From Pratylenchus scribneri (lineage: Eukaryota > Nematoda > Chromadorea > Rhabditida > Pratylenchidae), in assembly GCA_030063045.1 (NCBI GenBank), contig JAQSEB010000021.1:1736001-1800000 (forward strand): a stretch of 64,000 bases of DNA. Direction: 5' to 3'. Both the position numbers and the translations under genes were made by a program. The notes under the pieces are model-generated. The model made no database searches and was not told the origin of the DNA. It saw only the letters and a list, made by a program, of their open reading frames with translations. Shown piece by piece: positions 51,101 to 64,000 of the stretch. The first letter of the stretch is position 1. Each line of letters opens with the position of its first letter.

Positions 51101-54100
51101 CTAAAATTCAGCAGTATAATTATACTACTTAAAATAGCCCAAAAATCATGTAGAATTAGGTCTGCAAATGCATTTTCGATTTTTTATAATTTTTAAAATT
51201 CAGCATCTAATTAGATACCTAAAATTCAGCAGTATAATTATACTACTTAAAATAGCCCAAAAATCATGTAGAATTAGGTCTGCAAATGCATTTTCGATTT
51301 TTTATAATTTTTAAAATTCAGCATCTAATTAGATACCTAAAATTCAGTAGTATAATTATACTACTTAAAATAGCCCTATTTTTTGCATAAAAATCATGGA
51401 GAATTAGGTCTGCAAATGCATTTTCGATTTTTTATTATTTTTAAAATTCAGCATCTAATTAGATACCTAAAATTCAGCAGTATAATTATACTACTTAAAA
51501 TAGCCCAAAAATCATGGAGAATTAGGTCTGCAAATGCATTTTCGATTTTTTATAATTTTTAAAATTCAGCATCTAATTAGATACCTAAAATTCAGCAGTA
51601 TAAATATACTACTTAAAATAGCCCAAAAATCATGTAGAATTAGGTCTGCAAATGCATTTTCGATTTTTTATAATTTTTAAAATTCAGCATCTAATTAGAT
51701 ACCTAAAATTCAGTAGTATAATTATACTACTTAAAATAGCCCTATTTTTTGCATAAAAATCATGGAGAATTAGGTCTGCAAATGCATTTTCGATTTTTTA
51801 TATTTTTAAAATTTATAAAAATTTAGTGTCTAATTAGATACCTAAAATTCAGCAGTATAATTATACTACTTAAAATAGCCCAAAAATCATGGAGAATTAG
51901 GTCTGCAAATGCATTTTCGATTTTTTATAATTTTTAAAATTCAGCATCTAATTAGATACCTAAAATTCAGCAGTATAAATATACTACTTAAAATAGCCCA
52001 AAAATCATGTAGAATTAGGTCTGCAAATGCATTTTCGATTTTTTATAATTTTTAAAATTCAGCATCTAATTAGATACCTAAAATTCAGTAGTATAATTAT
52101 ACTACTTAAAATAGCCCTATTTTTTGCATAAAAATCATGGAGAATTAGGTCTGCAAATGCATTTTCGATTTTTTATATTTTTAAAATTTATAAAAATTTA
52201 GTGTCTAATTAGATACCTAAAATTCAGCAGTATAATTATACTACTTAAAATAGCCCAAAAATCATGTAGAATTAGGTCTGCAAATGCATTTTCGATTTTT
52301 TATATTTTTAAAATTTATAAAAATTTAGTGTCTAATTAGATACCTAAAATTCAGCAGTATAATTATACTACTTAAAATAGCCCAAAAATCATGTAGAATT
52401 AGGTCTGCAAATGCATTTTCGATTTTTTATATTTTTAAAATTTATAAAAATTTAGTGTCTAATTAGATACCTAAAATTCAGCAGTATAATTATACTACTT
52501 AAAATAGCCCAAAAATCATGTAGAATTAGGTCTGCAAATGCATTTTCGATTTTTTATTATTTTTAAAATTCAGCATCTAATTAGATACCTAAAATTCAGC
52601 AGTATAAATATACTACTTAAAATAGCCCAAAAATCATGTAGAATTAGGTCTGCAAATGCATTTTCGATTTTTTATAATTTTTAAAATTCAGCATCTAATT
52701 AGATACCTAAAATTCAGCAGTATAATTATACTACTTAAAATAGCCCAAAAATCATGGAGAATTAGGTCTGCAAATGCATTTTCGATTTTTTATAATTTTT
52801 AAAATTCAGCATCTAATTAGATACCTAAAATTCAGCAGTATAAATATACTACTTAAAATAGCCCAAAAATCATGTAGAATTAGGTCTGCAAATGCATTTT
52901 CGATTTTTTATTATTTTTAAAATTCAGCATCTAATTAGATACCTAAAATTCAGCAGTATAAATATACTACTTAAAATAGCCCAAAAATCATGTAGAATTA
53001 GGTCTGCAAATGCATTTTTCGATTTTTTATATTTTTAAAATTTATAAAAATTTAGTGTCTAATTAGATACCTAAAATTCAGTAGTATAATTATACTACTT
53101 AAAATAGCCCTATTTTTTGCATAAAAATCATGTAGAATTAGGTCTGCAAATGCATTTTCGATTTTTTATTATTTTTAAAATTTATAAAAATTTAGTGTCT
53201 AATTAGATACCTAAAATTCAGTAGTATAATTATACTACTTAAAATAGCCCAAAAATCATGTAGAATTAGGTCTGCAAATGCATTTTTCGATTTTTTATAT
53301 TTTTAAAATTTATAAAAATTTAGTGTCTAATTAGATACCTAAAATTCAGTAGTATAATTATACTACTTAAAATAGCCCTATTTTTTGCATAAAAATCATG
53401 TAGAATTAGGTCTGCAAATGCATTTTCGATTTTTTATTATTTTTAAAATTTATAAAAATTTAGTGTCTAATTAGATACCTAAAATTCAGTAGTATAATTA
53501 TACTACTTAAAATAGCCCTATTTTTTGCATAAAAATCATGTAGAATTAGGTCTGCAAATGCATTTTCGATTTTTTATTATTTTTAAAATTTATAAAAATT
53601 TAGTGTCTAATTAGATACCTAAAATTCAGTAGTATAATTATACTACTTAAAATAGCCCAAAAATCATGGAGAATTAGGTCTGAAAATGCATTTTCGATTT
53701 TTTATAATTTTTTAAATTCAGCATCTAATTAGATACCTAAAATTCAGCAGTATAATTATACTACTTAAAATAGCCCAAAAATCATGTAGAATTAGGTCTG
53801 CAAATGCATTTTCGATTTTTTATAATTTTTAAAATTCAGCATCTAATTAGATACCTAAAATTCAGCAGTATAATTATACTACTTAAAATAGCCCAAAAAT
53901 CATGTAGAATTAGGTCTGCAAATGCATTTTCGATTTTTTATAATTTTTAAAATTCAGCATCTAATTAGATACCTAAAATTCAGCAGTATAAATATACTAC
54001 TTAAAATAGCCCAAAAATCATGTAGAATTAGGTCTGCAAATGCATTTTTCGATTTTTTATAATTTTTAAAATTCAGCATCTAATTAGATACCTAAAATTC

Positions 54101-57100
54101 AGCAGTATAAATATACTACTTAAAATAGCCCAAAAATCATGTAGAATTAGGTCTGCAAATGCATTTTTCGATTTTTTATATTTTTAAAATTTATAAAAAT
54201 TTAGTGTCTAATTAGATACCTAAAATTCAGTAGTATAATTATACTACTTAAAATAGCCCTATTTTTTGCATAAAAATCATGTAGAATTAGGTCTGCAAAT
54301 GCATTTTCGATTTTTTATTATTTTTAAAATTTATAAAAATTTAGTGTCTAATTAGATACCTAAAATTCAGTAGTATAATTATACTACTTAAAATAGCCCA
54401 AAAATCATGGAGAATTAGGTCTGAAAATGCATTTTCGATTTTTTATAATTTTTAAAATTCAGCATCTAATTAGATACCTAAAATTCAGCAGTATAATTAT
54501 ACTACTTAAAATAGCCCAAAAATCATGTAGAATTAGGTCTGCAAATGCATTTTCGATTTTTTATAATTTTTAAAATTCAGCATCTAATTAGATACCTAAA
54601 ATTCAGTAGTATAATTATACTACTTAAAATAGCCCAAAAATCATGTAGAATTAGGTCTGCAAATGCATTTTCGATTTTTTATAATTTTTAAAATTCAGCA
54701 TCTAATTAGATACCTAAAATTCAGCAGTATAATTATACTACTTAAAATAGCCCAAAAATCATGTAGAATTAGGTCTGCAAATGCATTTTCGATTTTTTAA
54801 TAATTTTTAAAATTCAGCATCTAATTAGATACCTAAAATTCAGTAGTATAATTATACTACTTAAAATAGCCCTATTTTTTGCATAAAAATCATGGAGAAT
54901 TAGGTCTGCAAATGCATTTTTCGATTTTTTATAATTTTTAAAATTCAGCATCTAATTAGATACCTAAAATTCAGCAGTATAAATATACTACTTAAAATAG
55001 CCCAAAAATCATGTAGAATTAGGTCTGCAAATGCATTTTTCGATTTTTTATATTTTTAAAATTTATAAAAATTTAGTGTCTAATTAGATACCTAAAATTC
55101 AGTAGTATAATTATACTACTTAAAATAGCCCTATTTTTTGCATAAAAATCATGTAGAATTAGGTCTGCAAATGCATTTTTCGATTTTTTATAATTTTTAA
55201 AATTCAGCATCTAATTAGATACCTAAAATTCAGCAGTATAAATATACTACTTAAAATAGCCCAAAAATCATGTAGAATTAGGTCTGCAAATGCATTTTCG
55301 ATTTTTTATAATTTTTAAAATTCAGCATCTAATTAGATACCTAAAATTCAGTAGTATAATTATACTACTTAAAATAGCCCAAAAATCATGTAGAATTAGG
55401 TCTGCAAATGCATTTTCGATTTTTTATAATTTTTAAAATTCAGCATCTAATTAGATACCTAAAATTCAGCAGTATAATTATACTACTTAAAATAGCCCAA
55501 AAATCATGTAGAATTAGGTCTGCAAATGCATTTTCGATTTTTTATAATTTTTAAAATTCAGCATCTAATTAGATACCTAAAATTCAGTAGTATAATTATA
55601 CTACTTAAAATAGCCCAAAAATCATGTAGAATTAGGTCTGCAAATGCATTTTCGATTTTTTATAATTTTTAAAATTCAGCATCTAATTAGATACCTAAAA
55701 TTCAGCAGTATAATTATACTACTTAAAATAGCCCAAAAATCATGTAGAATTAGGTCTGCAAATGCATTTTCGATTTTTTATAATTTTTAAAATTCAGCAT
55801 CTAATTAGATACCTAAAATTCAGTAGTATAATTATACTACTTAAAATAGCCCTATTTTTTGCATAAAAATCATGGAGAATTAGGTCTGCAAATGCATTTT
55901 CGATTTTTTATATTTTTAAAATTTATAAAAATTTAGTGTCTAATTAGATACCTAAAATTCAGCAGTATAATTATACTACTTAAAATAGCCCAAAAATCAT
56001 GTAGAATTAGGTCTGCAAATGCATTTTCGATTTTTTATAATTTTTAAAATTCAGCATCTAATTAGATACCTAAAATTCAGCAGTATAAATATACTACTTA
56101 AAATAGCCCAAAAATCATGTAGAATTAGGTCTGCAAATGCATTTTTCGATTTTTTATATTTTTAAAATTTATAAAAATTTAGTGTCTAATTAGATACCTA
56201 AAATTCAGTAGTATAATTATACTACTTAAAATAGCCCAAAAATCATGGAGAATTAGGTCTGAAAATGCATTTTCGATTTTTTATAATTTTTAAAATTCAG
56301 CATCTAATTAGATACCTAAAATTCAGCAGTATAATTATACTACTTAAAATAGCCCAAAAATCATGTAGAATTAGGTCTGCAAATGCATTTTCGATTTTTT
56401 ATTATTTTTAAAATTCAGCATCTAATTAGATACCTAAAATTCAGCAGTATAATTATACTACTTAAAATAGCCCAAAAATCATGTAGAATTAGGTCTGCAA
56501 ATGCATTTTCGATTTTTTATTATTTTTAAAATTCAGCATCTAATTAGATACCTAAAATTCAGCAGTATAAATATACTACTTAAAATAGCCCAAAAATCAT
56601 GTAGAATTAGGTCTGAAAATGCATTTTCGATTTTTTATAATTTTTAAAATTCAGCATCTAATTAGATACCTAAAATTCAGCAGTATAAATATACTACTTA
56701 AAATAGCCCAAAAATCATGTAGAATTAGGTCTGCAAATGCATTTTTCGATTTTTTATATTTTTAAAATTTATAAAAATTTAGTGTCTAATTAGATACCTA
56801 AAATTCAGTAGTATAATTATACTACTTAAAATAGCCCAAAAATCATGGAGAATTAGGTCTGAAAATGCATTTTCGATTTTTTATAATTTTTAAAATTCAG
56901 CATCTAATTAGATACCTAAAATTCAGCAGTATAATTATACTACTTAAAATAGCCCAAAAATCATGTAGAATTAGGTCTGAAAATGCATTTTCGATTTTTT
57001 ATAATTTTTAAAATTCAGCATCTAATTAGATACCTAAAATTCAGCAGTATAAATATACTACTTAAAATAGCCCAAAAATCATGTAGAATTAGGTCTGCAA

Positions 57101-60100
57101 ATGCATTTTTCGATTTTTTATATTTTTAAAATTTATAAAAATTTAGTGTCTAATTAGATACCTAAAATTCAGTAGTATAATTATACTACTTAAAATAGCC
57201 CTATTTTTTGCATAAAAATCATGTAGAATTAGGTCTGCAAATGCATTTTCGATTTTTTATTATTTTTAAAATTTATAAAAATTTAGTGTCAAATTAGATA
57301 CCTAAAATTCAGTAGTATAATTATACTACTTAAAATAGCCCAAAAATCATGGAGAATTAGGTCTGAAAATGCATTTTCGATTTTTTATAATTTTTAAAAT
57401 TCAGCATCTAATTAGATACCTAAAATTCAGCAGTATAATTATACTACTTAAAATAGCCCAAAAATCATGTAGAATTAGGTCTGCAAATGCATTTTCGATT
57501 TTTTATAATTTTTAAAATTCAGCATCTAATTAGATACCTAAAATTCAGTAGTATAATTATACTACTTAAAATAGCCCAAAAATCATGTAGAATTAGGTCT
57601 GCAAATGCATTTTCGATTTTTTATAATTTTTAAAATTCAGCATCTAATTAGATACCTAAAATTCAGCAGTATAATTATACTACTTAAAATAGCCCAAAAA
57701 TCATGTAGAATTAGGTCTGCAAATGCATTTTCGATTTTTTATAATTTTTAAAATTCAGCATCTAATTAGATACCTAAAATTCAGTAGTATAATTATACTA
57801 CTTAAAATAGCCCTATTTTTTGCATAAAAATCATGGAGAATTAGGTCTGCAAATGCATTTTCGATTTTTTATATTTTTAAAATTTATAAAAATTTAGTGT
57901 CTAATTAGATACCTAAAATTCAGCAGTATTATTATACTACTTAAAATAGCCCAAAAATCATGTAGAATTAGGTCTGCAAATGCATTTTCGATTTTTTATT
58001 ATTTTTAAAATTCAGCATCTAATTAGATACCTAAAATTCAGCAGTATAATTATACTACTTAAAATAGCCCAAAAATCATGTAGAATTAGGTCTGCAAATG
58101 CATTTTCGATTTTTTATAATTTTTAAAATTCAGCATCTAATTAGATACCTAAAATTCAGCAGTATAATTATACTACTTAAAATAGCCCAAAAATCATGTA
58201 GAATTAGGTCTGCAAATGCATTTTCGATTTTTTATTATTTTTAAAATTCAGCATCTAATTAGATACCTAAAATTCAGCAGTATAATTATACTACTTAAAA
58301 TAGCCCAAAAATCATGTAGAATTAGGTCTGCAAATGCATTTTTCGATTTTTTATATTTTTAAAATTTATAAAAATTTAGTGTCTAATTAGATACCTAAAA
58401 TTCAGTAGTATAATTATACTACTTAAAATAGCCCTATTTTTTGCATAAAAATCATGTAGAATTAGGTCTGCAAATGCATTTTCGATTTTTTATAATTTTT
58501 AAAATTCAGCATCTAATTAGATACCTAAAATTCAGCAGTATAATTATACTACTTAAAATAGCCCAAAAATCATGTAGAATTAGGTCTGCAAATGCATTTT
58601 TCGATTTTTTATATTTTTAAAATTTATAAAAATTTAGTGTCTAATTAGATACCTAAAATTCAGTAGTATAATTATACTACTTAAAATAGCCCTATTTTTT
58701 GCATAAAAATCATGTAGAATTAGGTCTGCAAATGCATTTTCGATTTTTTATAATTTTTAAAATTCAGCATCTAATTAGATACCTAAAATTCAGCAGTATA
58801 ATTATACTACTTAAAATAGCCCAAAAATCATGTAGAATTAGGTCTGCAAATGCATTTTTCGATTTTTTATATTTTTAAAATTTATAAAAATTTAGTGTCT
58901 AATTAGATACCTAAAATTCAGTAGTATAATTATACTACTTAAAATAGCCCTATTTTTTGCATAAAAATCATGTAGAATTAGGTCTGCAAATGCATTTTCG
59001 ATTTTTTATTATTTTTAAAATTTATAAAAATTTAGTGTCTAATTAGATACCTAAAATTCAGTAGTATAATTATACTACTTAAAATAGCCCTATTTTTTGC
59101 ATAAAAATCATGTAGAATTAGGTCTGCAAATGCATTTTCGATTTTTTATAATTTTTAAAATTCAGCATCTAATTAGATACCTAAAATTCAGTAGTATAAT
59201 TATACTACTTAAAATAGCCCTATTTTTTGCATAAAAATCATGGAGAATTAGGTCTGCAAATGCATTTTCGATTTTTTATATTTTTAAAATTTATAAAAAT
59301 TTAGTGTCTAATTAGATACCTAAAATTCAGCAGTATAATTATACTACTTAAAATAGCCCAAAAATCATGTAGAATTAGGTCTGCAAATGCATTTTCGATT
59401 TTTTATTATTTTTAAAATTCAGCATCTAATTAGATACCTAAAATTCAGCAGTATAATTATACTACTTAAAATAGCCCAAAAATCATGTAGAATTAGGTCT
59501 GCAAATGCATTTTCGATTTTTTATTATTTTTAAAATTCAGCATCTAATTAGATACCTAAAATTCAGCAGTATAATTATACTACTTAAAATAGCCCAAAAA
59601 TCATGTAGAATTAGGTCTGCAAATGCATTTTCGATTTTTTATTATTTTTAAAATTCAGCATCTAATTAGATACCTAAAATTCAGCAGTATAAATATACTA
59701 CTTAAAATAGCCCAAAAATCATGTAGAATTAGGTCTGCAAATGCATTTTCGATTTTTTATTATTTTTAAAATTCAGCATCTAATTAGATACCTAAAATTC
59801 AGCAGTATAATTATACTACTTAAAATAGCCCAAAAATCATGTAGAATTAGGTCTGCAAATGCATTTTCGATTTTTTATTATTTTTAAAATTCAGCATCTA
59901 ATTAGATACCTAAAATTCAGCAGTATAAATATACTACTTAAAATAGCCCAAAAATCATGTAGAATTAGGTCTGCAAATGCATTTTCGATTTTTTATTATT
60001 TTTAAAATTCAGCATCTAATTAGATACCTAAAATTCAGTAGTATAATTATACTACTTAAAATAGCCCTATTTTTTGCATAAAAATCATGGAGAATTAGGT

Positions 60101-63100
60101 CTGCAAATGCATTTTCGATTTTTTATTATTTTTAAAATTCAGCATCTAATTAGATACCTAAAATTCAGCAGTATAATTATACTACTTAAAATAGCCCAAA
60201 AATCATGTAGAATTAGGTCTGCAAATGCATTTTCGATTTTTTATTATTTTTAAAATTCAGCATCTAATTAGATACCTAAAATTCAGCAGTATAATTATAC
60301 TACTTAAAATAGCCCAAAAATCATGGAGAATTAGGTCTGAAAATGCATTTTCGATTTTTTATAATTTTTAAAATTCAGCATCTAATTAGATACCTAAAAT
60401 TCAGCAGTATAAATATACTACTTAAAATAGCCCAAAAATCATGTAGAATTAGGTCTGCAAATGCATTTTTCGATTTTTTATATTTTTAAAATTTATAAAA
60501 ATTTAGTGTCTAATTAGATACCTAAAATTCAGTAGTATAATTATACTACTTAAAATAGCCCTATTTTTTGCATAAAAATCATGTAGAATTAGGTCTGCAA
60601 ATGCATTTTCGATTTTTTATTATTTTTAAAATTTATAAAAATTTAGTGTCTAATTAGATACCTAAAATTCAGTAGTATAATTATACTACTTAAAATAGCC
60701 CTATTTTTTGCATAAAAATCATGTAGAATTAGGTCTGCAAATGCATTTTCGATTTTTTATTATTTTTAAAATTCAGCATCTAATTAGATACCTAAAATTC
60801 AGCAGTATAAATATACTACTTAAAATAGCCCAAAAATCATGTAGAATTAGGTCTGCAAATGCATTTTCGATTTTTTATAATTTTTAAAATTCAGCATCTA
60901 ATTAGATACCTAAAATTCAGCAGTATAATTATACTACTTAAAATAGCCCAAAAATCATGTAGAATTAGGTCTGCAAATGCATTTTCGATTTTTTATAATT
61001 TTTAAAATTCAGCATCTAATTAGATACCTAAAATTCAGCAGTATAATTATACTACTTAAAATAGCCCAAAAATCATGTAGAATTAGGTCTGCAAATGCAT
61101 TTTTCGATTTTTTATATTTTTAAAATTTATAAAAATTTAGTGTCTAATTAGATACCTAAAATTCAGTAGTATAATTATACTACTTAAAATAGCCCTATTT
61201 TTTGCATAAAAATCATGTAGAATTAGGTCTGCAAATGCATTTTTCGATTTTTTATATTTTTAAAATTTATAAAAATTTAGTGTCTAATTAGATACCTAAA
61301 ATTCAGCAGTATAATTATACTACTTAAAATAGCCCAAAAATCATGTAGAATTAGGTCTGCAAATGCATTTTCGATTTTTTATTATTTTTAAAATTTATAA
61401 AAATTTAGTGTCTAATTAGATACCTAAAATTCAGTAGTATAATTATACTACTTAAAATAGCCCTATTTTTTGCATAAAAATCATGTAGAATTAGGTCTGC
61501 AAATGCATTTTTCGATTTTTTATATTTTTAAAATTTATAAAAATTTAGTGTCTAATTAGATACCTAAAATTCAGTAGTATAATTATACTACTTAAAATAG
61601 CCCTATTTTTTGCATAAAAATCATGTAGAATTAGGTCTGCAAATGCATTTTCGATTTTTTATTATTTTTAAAATTTATAAAAATTTAGTGTCTAATTAGA
61701 TACCTAAAATTCAGTAGTATAATTATACTACTTAAAATAGCCCAAAAATCATGTAGAATTAGATCTGCAAATGCATTTTCGATTTTTTATTATTTTTAAA
61801 ATTTATAAAAATTTAGTGTCTAATTAGATACCTAAAATTCAGCAGTATAATTATACTACTTAAAATAGCCCAAAAATCATGTAGAATTAGGTCTGCAAAT
61901 GCATTTTCGATTTTTTATTATTTTTAAAATTTATAAAAATTTAGTGTCTAATTAGATACCTAAAATTCAGTAGTATAATTATACTACTTAAAATAGCCCT
62001 ATTTTTTGCATAAAAATCATGTAGAATTAGGTCTGCAAATGCATTTTCGATTTTTTATTATTTTTAAAATTTATAAAAATTTAGTGTCTAATTAGATACC
62101 TAAAATTCAGTAGTATAATTATACTACTTAAAATAGCCCTATTTTTTGCATAAAAATCATGTAGAATTAGGTCTGCAAATGCATTTTCGATTTTTTATTA
62201 TTTTTAAAATTTATAAAAATTTAGTGTCTAATTAGATACCTAAAATTCAGTAGTATAATTATACTACTTAAAATAGCCCTATTTTTTGCATAAAAATCAT
62301 GTAGAATTAGGTCTGCAAATGCATTTTCGATTTTTTATTATTTTTAAAATTTATAAAAATTTAGTGTCTAATTAGATACCTAAAATTCAGTAGTATAATT
62401 ATACTACTTAAAATAGCCCTATTTTTTGCATAAAAATCATGTAGAATTAGGTCTGCAAATGCATTTTCGATTTTTTATTATTTTTAAAATATAAAAATTT
62501 AGTGTCTAATTAGATACCTAAAATTCAGTAGTATAATTATACTACTTAAAATAGCCCTATTTTTTGCATAAAAATCATGTAGAATTAGGTCTGCAAATGC
62601 ATTTTCGATTTTTTATTATTTTTAAAATTTATAAAAATTTAGTGTCTAATTAGATACCTAAAATTCAGTAGTATAATTATACTACTTAAAATAGCCCTAT
62701 TTTTTGCATAAAAATCATGTAGAATTAGGTCTGCAAATGCATTTTCGATTTTTTATTATTTTTAAAATTTATAAAAATTTAGTGTCTAATTAGATACCTA
62801 AAATTCAGTAGTATAATTATACTACTTAAAATAGCCCTATTTTTTGCATAAAAATCATGTAGAATTAGGTCTGCAAATGCATTTTCGATTTTTTATTATT
62901 ATTAAAATTTATAAAAATTTAGTGTCTAATTAGATACCTAAAATTCAGTAGTATAATTATACTACTTAAAATAGCCCAAAAATCATGTAGAATTAGGTCT
63001 GCAAATGCATTTTCGATTTTTTATTATTTTTAAAATTTATAAAAATTTAGTGTCTAATTAGATACCTAAAATTCAGTAGTATAATTATACTACTTAAAAT

Positions 63101-64000
63101 AGCCCTATTTTTTGCATAAAAATCATGTAGAATTAGGTCTGCAAATGCATTTTTCGATTTTTTATATTTTTAAAATTTATAAAAATTTAGTGTCTAATTA
63201 GATACCTAAAATTCAGTAGTATAATTATACTACTTAAAATAGCCCTATTTTTTGCATAAAAATCATAGAGAATTAGGTCTGCAAATGCATTTTTCGATTT
63301 TTTATATTTTTAAAATTTATAAAAATTTAGTGTCTAATTAGATACCTAAAATTCAGTAGTATAATTATACTACTTAAAATAGCCCTATTTTTTGCATAAA
63401 AATCATGTAGAATTAGGTCTGCAAATGCATTTTCGATTTTTTATTATTTTTAAAATTTATAAAAATTTAGTGTCTAATTAGATACCTAAAATTCAGTAGT
63501 ATAATTATACTACTTAAAATAGCCCTATTTTTTGCATAAAAATCATAGAGAATTAGGTCTGCAAATGCATTTTCGATTTTTAAAATTTATAAAAATTTAG
63601 TGTCTAATTAGATACCTAAAATTCAGTAGTATAATTATACTACTTAAAATAGCCCTATTTTTTGCATAAAAATCATGTAGAATTAGGTCTGCAAATGCAT
63701 TTACGATTTTTTATTATTTTTAAAATTTATAAAAATTTAGTGTCTAATTAGATACCTAAAATTCAGTAGTATAATTATACTACTTAAAATAGCCCTATTT
63801 TTTGCATAAAAATCATTTAGAATTAGGTCTGCAAATGCATTTTCGATTTTTTATTATTTTTAAAATTTATAAAAATTTAGTGTCTAATTAGATACCTAAA
63901 ATTCAGTAGTATAATTATACTACTTAAAATAGCCCTATTTTTTGCATAAAAATCATGTAGAATTAGGTCTGCAAATGCATTTTCGATTTTTTATTATTTT
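48129..64000. repeat. Satellite array of 118-bp and 140-bp monomers (runs off window)
   Basis: The short form is 118 bp (for example between 50060 and 50178). The long form is 140 bp (62041, 62181, 62321), differing by a 12-nt insert TATTTTTTGCAT and by TTTATAAAAATTTAGTGT in place of TTCAGCAT. Mixed forms of about 128-130 bp exist. By length and period there are about 125-130 units. Every unit contains GGTCTGCAAATGCATTTT, ATCTAATTAGAT (a perfect palindrome) and usually AGTATAATTATACT (a palindrome, extended to AGTAGTATAATTATACTACT in many units). Variants recur in blocks, for example a 1094-bp offset between 49453 and 50547. Long forms dominate the left edge and the last 3 kb; short forms dominate the interior. 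Nothing else lies in the stretch. Confidence 0.97.

Noticed and set aside
45567..64000. CRISPR-like regular repetition
   Set aside because: Units are contiguous with no unique spacers and the setting is eukaryotic; these are satellites.

Overview
The window looks like nuclear DNA of an AT-rich nematode. Genes are split by many short GT-AG introns (mostly 40-150 nt), spacers are very AT-rich, and the dominant gene family carries a RanBPM-type SPRY domain like the large SPRY/SPRYSEC families of plant-parasitic tylenchids. A root-knot nematode (Meloidogyne-like) fits the base composition and the satellites best, but this is inference. There are no bacterial operons, ribosome binding sites or CRISPR arrays.

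Layout: (1) 1-10.7 kb and 27-42.1 kb hold an expanded, scrambled SPRY family, 14 copies or pieces on both strands. Six copies splice in silico to open frames whose exon sum is an exact multiple of three: 5251-6191 (-), 7347-8334 (+), 9379-10679 (-), 28745-30129 (-), 31499-32779 (+) and 39015-40085 (-). The last of these needs a shifted splice donor. The others are broken or partial. Most have an F-box-like segment, then a split SPRY domain, under interchangeable N-terminal modules (a short M-N-R-K start or one of several coiled coils). Copies are often tail-to-tail around a homologous spacer of about 1.05-1.15 kb that recurs in both orientations. (2) 12.1-24.9 kb holds three unrelated genes: a MATH-BTB protein (+), a Rab14-type GTPase (-) fused to the N-terminal exons of the SPRY family, and an NCS1-type nucleobase/allantoin permease (-) with one single-base frameshift. 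(3) 25-27 kb and several introns carry foldback/MITE-like elements. (4) 42-48 kb has no recognised gene. It holds a roughly 0.9 kb segmental duplication, a 2.1 kb array of a 40-bp repeat and a candidate LTR. (5) 48.13-64 kb is one satellite array (118-bp and 140-bp monomers) running off the window.

Function: a family joining an F-box-like motif to a SPRY domain would suggest substrate adaptors for SCF ubiquitin ligases (compare FSN-1/FBXO45), and MATH-BTB proteins are adaptors for CUL3 ligases. No SPRY copy starts with a recognisable signal peptide, so secretion is not supported by the sequence.

Most notable: the coiled-coil/Rab14 chimera; a box of about 24 nt shared by two otherwise unrelated tandem repeats, one of which interrupts a SPRY gene; N-terminal module swapping in the SPRY family; and the NCS1 permease as a horizontal-transfer candidate.
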